Assembly (NCBI GenBank): GCA_023213395.1
Contig: CM041465.1
Location: 217,007,741 to 217,071,740, forward strand
From: Cycas panzhihuaensis
Lineage: Eukaryota > Cycadophyta
DNA: 64,000 nt
Direction: 5' to 3'
This document shows positions 57,137 through 64,000 of the stretch, in pieces (positions within the stretch are counted from its first letter, which is position 1; every line of letters begins with the position of its first letter). Under the pieces are notes generated by a model. That model did not search any database, was not told the DNA's origin, and worked only from the letters and a program-made list of their open reading frames with translations. The position numbers and the translations under genes are program-made.

Positions 57137-57195
57137 TGACCCTTACAAGATACTTTAGATAAAACATTACTCTAGACAAAACATTGCCTTTTACA
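57137..57195 (-). repeat. Left LTR end of a minus-strand copia, truncated or very short
   Basis: Plus-strand TGACCCTTACAAG...CCTTTTACA, followed by CCCCCTCTT, which is the minus-strand purine tract AAGAGGGGG of the copia. The LTR end at 57195 is therefore firm. The start is not: 57137 is the first TG after the gypsy purine tract and would give an LTR of only 59 bp. Part of this text could belong to the lost gypsy LTR. The partner LTR is outside the window. Confidence 0.45.
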
Positions 57196-57791
57196 CCCCC
57201 TCTTAATGTTTTATCTGTTTTAATCTTAAATGATTTCTAAAACCAACAAATTTTTCCTTGCTAAGGGGTTTGGTGAGGACATCAGTATTTTGATTTCCTG
57301 ACGTGCAATATAGGAGCTCAACTTCTTTGTTTTGTACTTTTTCCCTAATGAAATGGTGATGTACTTCTATATGCTTGGTTTTTGCATGCAGCACTAGATT
57401 CTTGGTTATTTTGATGGTACTTTGATTATCACAGAATAACTGAGTAGGTACTGTTTGTTCTTGTCCAAGGTCCTTAAGAAGTTATTTGATCCAAATTCCT
57501 TCACATGCTGCATTGACTACTGACTTATACGCGGCCTCTGTTCAAGACAAAGCAACTGTGTGTTGCTTTTTGCTGCTCCAGGAAATTAAGGACGTTCCTA
57601 GAAAGAAGCAATATCTTGATGTTGATTTTTTGTCTGTTATATCTCCAGCCTAGTCAGAATCACAAAAACCTATTAGCTGCATATTGTTATCTTTTCTGTA
57701 TTCTAATCCAAGATTTATGGTTCCTTTTAGATACTGCAAGATTCTTTTTGCAGCGTTCCAGTGAGGTATTTTGGGATTTTCCATAAATCTG
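57196..57791 (-). pseudogene. Copia RNase H remnant (far-right minus-strand element)
   Basis: Minus-strand text from 57791: PHWNAAKRILQYLKGTINL, SLISWSSKKQHTVAL, a stop in S-T-E-A, LFCDNQSTIKITKN, then the frame 57394-57203 with HAKTKHIEVHHHFIREKVQ and TDVLTKPLSKEKF. The order is that of copia RNase H. It is interrupted on its 5' side by the 57797 element and continues at 63522 with RT. Confidence 0.88.
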
Positions 57792-57796
57792 GAAAT

Positions 57797-57998
57797 TGTT
57801 AGAATATAATGTTTTATCTTAGGACATAATTATGTTAGGAAATAAGTCCACTCTAATGTAATGAAATTAAATGATGGACATGTGTCATCTGCAGATTAGA
57901 TAGTTATTAGGTAGTTGTTGCTCTCGTTGTATATATACATTATGAATCAATAACAAAGGTATCTTCCATCCATCTATCTCTGATGTTACCATCCAACA
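57797..57998 (+). repeat. 5' LTR of the 57797 copia
   Basis: 202 bp, TGTTAGAATATAATG...CATCCAACA. A TATATATA box lies near 57930. Confidence 0.92.
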
Positions 57999-58169
57999 TG
58001 GTATTAGAGCAGGCCATTCTGTTACATTAGACAGACCTTGGCATCTGTATGCCAGATTGAAGGAAATCTTGAAGAAGCACACAAAGAGGTGTTTAGACAA
58101 AGATTCAAAGTCAAGGCGAGAGCAAAAGAAGGTTGCAGAGGATTTGTCTGAAGTCACCCTAGGCCCCAA

Positions 58170-58192
58170 TACGGATCCGTACAACTGTACGG
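58170..58192 (+). promoter_or_regulatory. Overlapping palindrome and hairpin in the leader
   Basis: TACGGATCCGTA (58170-58181) is a perfect palindrome. It overlaps a hairpin CCGTAC-AACT-GTACGG (58177-58192). Only one of the two can form at a time. The same GTACGG motif returns before gag. Leader palindromes serve RNA dimerisation in some retroelements; that role is inference here. Confidence 0.5.
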
Positions 58193-58250
58193 TCAAAAAT
58201 TTTCAAGTTCTCGGATCAAGACCAAACTTGTTCAGATTATAGATCTGGAC

Positions 58251-58803
58251 TGTGAAAAGAGGCTAGATGGCCTCAACAGTCCCTAGATCTAGAAACTAGG
58301 ATCACTCTAGTTCTAGTTGCAGAAATACAAACAAGTATAATAAACTCAAGGCAAAGAGAAAGCAAAAAGACAAAACATGAATGAAGGAGCAACAGAAAAT
58401 GATACCCAATATGTGGAGTTGGAATTGGTCCAACCTCCCAATAATGAACAGCTTGATTAGCAAACTGATAGCATAACAATATAGCTCCAACTCTTGTGTG
58501 AGACAATGAGGAGAGGTCTCATTATATAGAGTGAAATGAGAGACTTAGGGCCTTGGATATTTGACAAGTGTCAAACATCCAAGATACATGCCTTGCATAT
58601 TGGACATGTGTCCTTTTGGGCTCTCATGTGAGCAAAAGTGCATGAGGGTCCATTTGACCCTTTAGTGACAACGTTGTGTCACTAGAAAGAATGTGGGTGT
58701 GCACTTTATCACTTAAGTGATAAGTCACCCCTAAAGTAAAAAGTGCATATATTACATGAAAAATAAAGTACATTAACTTAACATTTAAACATAAGGTTTA
58801 ACA
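58251..58803 (-). mobile_element. Reversed solo LTR of the 39534 family
   Basis: 553 bp matching the complement of the 39534-40087 LTR along its whole length, from TGTGAAAAGAGGC to AAGGTTTAACA. CTGGAC flanks it on both sides (58245-58250 and 58804-58809), one base longer than the usual 5-bp duplication of this family. No interior sequence is present. It is the expected remainder after recombination between two LTRs of a complete insertion. Confidence 0.92.
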
Positions 58804-59253
58804 CTGGACGCCCTGAGCATATTTCTCTTCTGGATCGAGTCCATTCGAAGACGTTTTCAGGGTCACTTTGCCCATTTTCAGGTCTGTGCGGGTTTACCCT
58901 TTCCAAGTGATATTTCTCTCATTTTCTCACAGTTTTTTGATCAAATCTTCTTCAAGAATTAGTTGTTACTGCATTGCGCCTCTTTTCAGAGCATTTTCGT
59001 TTGGATTCATGGCTGTTTTTGCCAGTTTTTAAGTGATTTTCCTCTAAATCTTAGTCGTCGACCATACCCTTCGAGGTCATTTTTCTCTTTGATCTGAGAT
59101 CTAATCTGGAAACCGACCATAGATCTGGACTTGCCTCTGCCTCAACTTTCTTTTGAGGTATCATTTGTACCTGTCTGTACACTTTCCGTACCGTACAAAA
59201 ATCCATACAAAAGTACGGTCTAGGGTTTCGAGAATTCAGTTCTGAGTTGCATC
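58804..59253 (+). promoter_or_regulatory. Leader before gag in the 57797 copia, with the conserved GTAC-rich motif
   Basis: At 59190-59219 lies ACCGTAC...GTACGGT, a 7-bp inverted repeat around 16 bases. It is 35-65 bases before the gag ATG. The 38428 copia has nearly the same string at the same distance. The rest of the leader is non-coding. Confidence 0.65.
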
Positions 59254-60147
59254 ATGGCTTCCTCAGTGCTTGCTTTGTCCGATAACAAAAAACTCACTAA
59301 TAGCAACTATCATATCTGGAGGATTAAAATAGAGACTCTACTTAGACCCAAAAATGCATGGCAAACTGCGACTGGAAATGAACCAAAACCTAAAGATGTG
59401 GGGACTGCTCAAACAAGTTGGGAAGAAAGAGATAGTGCCAGGGTCATTATTTTAAAATTATCAATTTCCGACCCACTCCTCATTTATATTGAAAATTTGT
59501 ATTCCACTGTTAGTATATGGCAATATCTGGAGAATATGTGCGGTCAAAAAAATAAAGCCAAAATAATAGCCCTAAAGGGTGAATTGTTCAATCTCCAAAT
59601 GAAGGAGATTGAGACTATCACTGAGTTTCTACACAAAGTAATCTCTTTAAGAAACAATCTTACTAGTGCTGGTGACCCTCTTACTGAACAAGAATTGGTA
59701 GAACTTATAATCAGTAAGTTACCCAGATCTTTTGATGTTACAATCAATACCATTACCAATGCGAATCAATTGGCAACTATGTCTTTGGATACTCTAATAG
59801 GACTGCTCTTGCAACAAGAACAAAGAAATAAAAGGCATGAAGATGTTGCAGATCTCGAGGATGCCTTCGCATCCAGGTTAAATCTGGGATCCGGAGGTCG
59901 AAGCAGGGGACGAAGAAGAACTCCTGAGAACTATGGCACATCACGAGGACGATGGCCAGACTCAAATAGCACATCACGAGGACGATGGCAAGATTCAAGG
60001 GCAAGAGGTAGAAGCATCATCTCTAGGATATGTTATAGTTGTGGTAAGATAGGTCATTTTGCCAGGTCTTGTAAAGCCTTTGATAAATGTTATTATTGTG
60101 GTCAATCTGGGCACTATCCATTTCAATGTAAGAAAGCAGATACTTAG
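59254..60147 (+). CDS. Copia gag, open frame of 297 codons
   Basis: The frame starts at MASSVLALSDNKKLT, the same start as the gag of the 38428 element. Domains in order: DUF4219/UBN2-like N-terminal half with NYHIWRIKIETLLRPKNAW; helical region with SIWQYLENMCGQKNKAKIIAL; ITEFLHKVISLRNNL; LLQQEQRNKR at about residue 190; Arg/Gly-rich stretch with two TSRGRW repeats at about 230-250; two zinc knuckles CYSCGKIGHFARSC and CYYCGQSGHYPFQC. Gag would bind RNA and form particles. The TAG at 60145 sits where the related element has Gln, and the same frame continues into protease, so this is a truncation of a gag-pol frame. Expression is unknown. Confidence 0.9.
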   Translation: MASSVLALSDNKKLTNSNYHIWRIKIETLLRPKNAWQTATGNEPKPKDVGTAQTSWEERDSARVIILKLSISDPLLIYIENLYSTVSIWQYLENMCGQKNKAKIIALKGELFNLQMKEIETITEFLHKVISLRNNLTSAGDPLTEQELVELIISKLPRSFDVTINTITNANQLATMSLDTLIGLLLQQEQRNKRHEDVADLEDAFASRLNLGSGGRSRGRRRTPENYGTSRGRWPDSNSTSRGRWQDSRARGRSIISRICYSCGKIGHFARSCKAFDKCYYCGQSGHYPFQCKKADT

Positions 60148-61020
60148 AGAGGGAAGAAACCGATGGGAAATTACAGCAAAGAACATACTGACAATGATGA
60201 CCAAGATGAAGAAGAAGCAATAACCTTTGTTGTTGCTCTAACAACAAATCTGCAAGATAAATAAGTCTGGTACATTGATTCTGGAGCTTCACGTCATTTG
60301 ACCAGTCGAGAGGAATGGTTCGAAGATTTATGGCCTTACACTACAAACAAATCAGTAGAACTTGGAGAGAAATACTCTCTCAAAATCAAAGGAGTTAGAA
60401 CAATTGCAGTCAAGATCAAAGACAAGGTCGAAAAAATAGGTGATGTCCTCTTTGTGCCAGATCTAAAAATGAACCTTATCTCTGTCTCTCAACTGAAGAA
60501 AAAAGGGTTGTGTACTCTTTTTGATGAAAAAGGTTTCTGTTATATTTATGACATGAAAAACAATGGGAATGTAATTGCAAAAGGGGTTGAATGCAATGAC
60601 ATGTACAAGCTGCTATCACACCCCATTCTACCTGATGCAAAAGCATGTATTGCTATAAGCAATAATGATAAAATGTGGCATTTCAAATATGGACATCTTC
60701 CCATAGACAAGCTAAAAAATATGGAAAGGAAAAATCTAGTGATTGGATTACGTCATATCGCATCAAATAATTTTGTATGTAAAAGTTGTCAATTCGACAA
60801 ACATCATAGACTTCCCTTTCAAGAAAGCAAATGGCGTGCCCAAGAAAAATTGGAGTTGATACACACTGATCTCTGTGGTCCCATCACTCCACACTCAATC
60901 AATAAGAAAAGATACTTCCTCACCTTTATAGATGACTTCACCAGAAAAATCTGGATCTATTTTTTACATACAAAATCTGAAGCACTTAACGCATTTAAAG
61001 AGTTCAAAGCAGAAGCTTAG
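60148..61020 (+). pseudogene. Copia protease and first part of integrase (57797 element)
   Basis: The same frame continues after the gag TAG, with one TAA at 60262-60264 just before the protease block WYIDSGASRHLTSREE, whose D-S-G-A is intact. 60298-61020 (240 codons) includes VPDLKMNLISVSQLKKKGL, MWHFKYGHLPIDKLKN, CKSCQFDKHHRLPF and IHTDLCGPITPHS, giving the pre-integrase zinc region and the first catalytic Asp. A TAG at 61018-61020 ends it. The stops are single-base lesions in an otherwise good frame. Confidence 0.93.
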
Positions 61021-61985
61021 CTAGAAAGCAATGCCAAAATTAAGTGCATAAGATCAGATAGAGGAGGTGAATACATCTCCAAAGAATTTATGGAATATTG
61101 CAAGAACAGAGGAATACGAAGACAATTTACAACTCCATATACGCCTCAATCCAATGGAGTTGTAGAACGGAAAAATCGAGTCATAATGGAAATGGCACGA
61201 AGTATGATACATAAAAAAAATGTCTCCAAGACCTATTGGGCCGAAGCTGTTAGCACAGCCTGTTATCTATTAAACAAGAGTCTAACTAAAGCAGTAAATC
61301 AATCTACTCTAGAAGAAGCCTGGACAGGAAGGAAGCTAGACATAAGTCACTTAAAGGTTTTTGGTAGCCGAGCATTCGTCCATATTCTAGACAAAAAAGG
61401 GATGAAACTGGACTCAAAGAGCATTGAATGCATCATGGTGGGATACAATACAAATTCAAAAGCTTATAAGTGCATTGATCCTATAACCAACAAGGTCTAT
61501 ATAAGTCGAGATGTAGTCTTCAATGAGGAGGACAAAAAAGAAAATTCCAGTGGTACTCAAATGCTTGAAATAATACCTCAAATTCCTCCATATATTCATA
61601 TAGAAGAAGAAGAACCCAGTGTTATCACTGAAGAAACTTCAGAAGAAACCATACACGACTCAAGCACAGATTCAACTTTAGAAATTGCAGAAAGTACCAC
61701 AGAAATTGAAGGTGAAAATCTGAAAAGATTACCAAAATGGTATCTCAAGACCTTAGAAGAAAACAAAGGAGAAATTCTGCCTCACAGAACAAGGAGCCAA
61801 AGACCAAAGGCCCTAATCAGCAATGTTGAACCACAATCCTTCACAAAAGCCAAAAGGCATGTTGAATGGAGGAACGCCATGGATACTGAATTGGACTCCA
61901 TCATCAAAAATCAAACCTGGGAGCTAGTTCAGCTGCCTTCTAACAAGTCAATTGTAGGCTACAAATGGGTTTATAAAATTCAAAG
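61021..61985 (+). pseudogene. Copia integrase, linker and RT start (57797 element)
   Basis: IRSDRGGEYISKEF near 61050 gives the second Asp, and QSNGVVERKNRVIMEMARSM the Glu. AVSTACYLLNKSLTKAV, SHLKVFGSRAFVHI and CIMVGYNTNSKAY follow. An acidic Glu/Ser/Thr-rich linker (about 61540-61720) separates integrase from RT, which begins near LKRLPKWYLKTLEENKG and runs to [22 protein letters not shown] deletion near 61985 shifts the frame. The complete triad suggests recent loss of function. Confidence 0.93.
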
Positions 61986-63320
61986 CCAGGTTAGTTGCAA
62001 AAGGATACACACAGGCAACAGGCATAGACTACGAAGAAACCTTTTCTCCAGTGGCCAAATTGAATACCGTTAGAACAATCATAGCTATAACATCATGTAA
62101 AAACTGGAAAATATATTAATTGGACGTCAAGAGTGCCTTCTTAAATGGAGAAATTGAAGAAGAAGTCTATATGTCCCAGCTTGAAGGTTATATTAAAGCA
62201 GGACAAGAACATCTGGTCTGTAAGTCAAAAAAGGCTCTATACGAATTGAAACAAGCCCCACGTGCTTGGTACACCAAATTAGATAATTACCTCTATAAAA
62301 ATGGCTTCCAAAGAAGCAGTTCTGACTCAAGTTTGTACAAGAAAAGCAAGAATGGGGCAATAACCATTATAGCAGTTTATGTTGATGACATGCTTATCAC
62401 AGGCAATGATGAAGCTTCTATAGTAGACATAAAGAAACAATTGGGAAGCAAATTTGAAATGACAGATCTCGGAGTCCTAAGCTTCTACTTAGGGATTCAG
62501 ATTCAACAACAGAGACATTTCGATTACCTTGTGTCAAAGCAAATACATCAAGGATCTACTAACTAAGTTTAGAATGGAAGATTGCAATTTTGCTCTACTC
62601 CAATGGAAGTAAATTGTAATTTAACTCCAAATAAAGAAGATCACTGCTTTGATGCAACCTTGTACAAGCAACTTGTCAGAAGTCTTATCTATCTCACAAC
62701 AACTAGACTTGACATTTCATATGCTGTGAGCTTAATATCTAGATATATGCATGAGCCAAAGATAAGACATTGGAATGCCACCAAAAGGATCTTAAGATAT
62801 TTCAAGGGAACAATAGAGTTAAAACTGAACTTTCCAAGAGAAACATCACTTCAGTTAACAGGTTTCTGTGGCTCAGATTAGGCAGGTGACAAAGAACAAA
62901 GGAAATCCACCACTGGCTTTTGCTTCTTTTTTGGGCTATTCACCGATCTCATGGAGTTGTAAGACGCAAAACACTGTAGCATTATCCTCAACAGAAGCAG
63001 AATATAAATCAGCAGTAAGTGCTACCACTGAAGTAATCTAGGTCAGACAATTGTTAAAACATTTAGATGTACCTCAAGAAACAAAAGCTACACTCTTCTG
63101 CGACAATCAAAGTACAATCAAGCTGACCAAGAATCCAGTATTCCACGCCATAACCAAACATATTGAAGTTCAGCACCATTTCATAAGAGAAAAAGTACAA
63201 AACAAAGAAATAGATCTTGTCTATTGTCCAACTCATGATCAGATTGCAGATATTCTGACCAAGCCATTGGCAAAGGAAAGATTTCAAACATTAAGAGACA
63301 AAATAGGATTAATTGGATAA
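61986..63320 (+). pseudogene. Copia RT and RNase H (57797 element)
   Basis: A TAA at about 62117 lies just before LDVKSAFLNGEIEEEVYM. 62120-62566 continues with YELKQAPRAWYTKLDNYL and IAVYVDDMLITGNDEAS, so both catalytic blocks are intact, then FEMTDLGVLSFYLGIQI. 62582-62881 gives LYKQLVRSLIYLTTTRLDISYAV. After a stop, RNase H follows in pieces, with 63051-63320 carrying LFCDNQSTIKLTKN, HAITKHIEVQHHFIREKVQ and ADILTKPLAKERF. Several short frame changes lie between 62500 and 63050. Confidence 0.92.
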
Positions 63321-63335
63321 AACATTAAGAGAGGG

Positions 63336-63516
63336 TGTTAGAATATAATGTTTATCTTAGGACATAAGTCCACCCTAATGTAATGAAATTAAATGATGGA
63401 CACGTGTCAACTGCAGATTAGATAGTTATTAGGTAGTTGTTGCTCTCGTTGTATATATACATTGTGAATCAATAACAAAGGCATCTTCCATCCATCTCTG
63501 ATGTTACCATCCAACA
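63336..63516 (+). repeat. 3' LTR of the 57797 copia
   Basis: 181 bp, TGTTAGAATATAATG...CATCCAACA. It is preceded by the purine tract and followed by GAAAT. Confidence 0.92.
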
Positions 63517-63521
63517 GAAAT

Positions 63522-64000
63522 TACACCGACTGCACAGGAAATGTCCGGTCGTGTAGCTATGAGATAAATTAGACTTCCAATCAGTTGCCTGTACAGTGTT
63601 GCATCAACTGATTGTGCCTTTTGTTCAGTGTTTAATACACATCCAGTTTCCATTGGAGTGGTGATACTATTGCAACTTTCCACATTAAACTTGTTCAACA
63701 AGTTTTTAACATATTTTGACTGAGATAAAACAACAGAATCATTGTTTTGTTTAATTTCAATTCTGAGATAATAGTGCAGCATTCCAAGATCTATCATTTC
63801 AAATACTTTCTCAAATCTCTTGATGAATGCGATCGAGTCTTCGTCATCCCTTGTGATTAGCATGTCGTCCACATATACTACTATGATGGATGTTAATCCT
63901 TGATTAAATTTCACATACAAGCTATGATCTGACTCACACTTGTGGAAGCTATTTTGAGTTAGATATGCATCTAGCTTGGCATACCAGGCTCTTGGTGCTT
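63522..64000 (-). pseudogene. Copia RT (far-right minus-strand element), runs off the window
   Basis: The frame 63920-63504 reads IIVVYVDDMLITRDDED, FEMIDLGMLHYYLRIEI, VVLSQSKYVKNLL and LYRQLIGSLIYLIATRPDIS. The active site is intact. At the window edge the text corresponds to the APRAWYAKLDAYL block upstream of it. RNase H of the same element lies at 57791-57196. The remaining 5' part is outside the window. Confidence 0.9.

Larger units (their letters stand above)
57797..63516 (+). mobile_element. Ty1-copia element, plus strand, with intact gag
   Basis: 5' LTR 57797-57998 and 3' LTR 63336-63516, perfect flanks GAAAT at 57792-57796 and 63517-63521. Primer site TGGTATTAGAGC at 57999-58010 directly after the LTR, and purine tract AACATTAAGAGAGGG before the 3' LTR. 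The LTRs differ in length (202 and 181 bp), mainly by one indel of about 17 bp. Gag is open; pol has a few stops and frame changes. The leader contains a reversed solo LTR of another copia family. Confidence 0.95.

Overview
The window is a plant nuclear heterochromatin-type segment made almost wholly of retrotransposons nested in one another. I found no host protein-coding gene, rRNA, tRNA or CRISPR array. The plant assignment rests on the LINE (DUF4283-type ORF1, RNase H at the end of ORF2), many Ty1-copia elements primed by initiator-Met tRNA (TGGTATCAGAGC-type sites), a miniature LTR element of the SMART/TRIM kind, and heavy nesting. A repeat-rich seed plant, possibly a gymnosperm, is my guess; the sequence does not settle the species.

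Left nest (1-30,128). After a degenerate flank (1-2287, with a faint minus-strand gypsy integrase tail) comes a plus-strand LTR element, 2288-30123, with 229-bp LTRs of TA...CA type and a perfect TAATC target duplication. Its own interior holds only a gag-like coding region. Three elements sit in it. A 6.3-kb minus-strand LINE (2403-8723) interrupts the 5' LTR with a 13-bp target duplication. A 357-bp miniature LTR element (10004-10360) is flanked by CTTCC. A minus-strand copia unit with three LTRs and two interiors (11725-29237) is flanked by ACCAA/GCCAA and is itself interrupted by a plus-strand copia (13268-19747).

Middle (30,129-37,125). A second, much more decayed member of the same plus-strand copia family (30353-37120) is interrupted by a 742-bp solo-LTR-like insertion rich in short repeats.

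Right nest (37,126-57,136). A decayed plus-strand Ty3-gypsy element is split by a minus-strand copia (38428-51014, TSD AACTA), which is split in turn by a plus-strand copia (39534-46880, TSD ATTTC). The U3 of that last element is packed with inverted repeats.

Far right (57,137-64,000). A minus-strand copia running off the window is split by a plus-strand copia (57797-63516, TSD GAAAT). This one has an intact gag, and its leader holds a reversed solo LTR (58251-58803) of the 39534 family.

All pol regions carry stops or frameshifts, so the elements look non-autonomous now. By hand count, LTR-pair identity runs from about 87% (30353 element) through about 92-94% (outer element, miniature element, 38428 and 13268 elements) to about 96% (39534 element). 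This agrees with the nesting order wherever the two can be compared.
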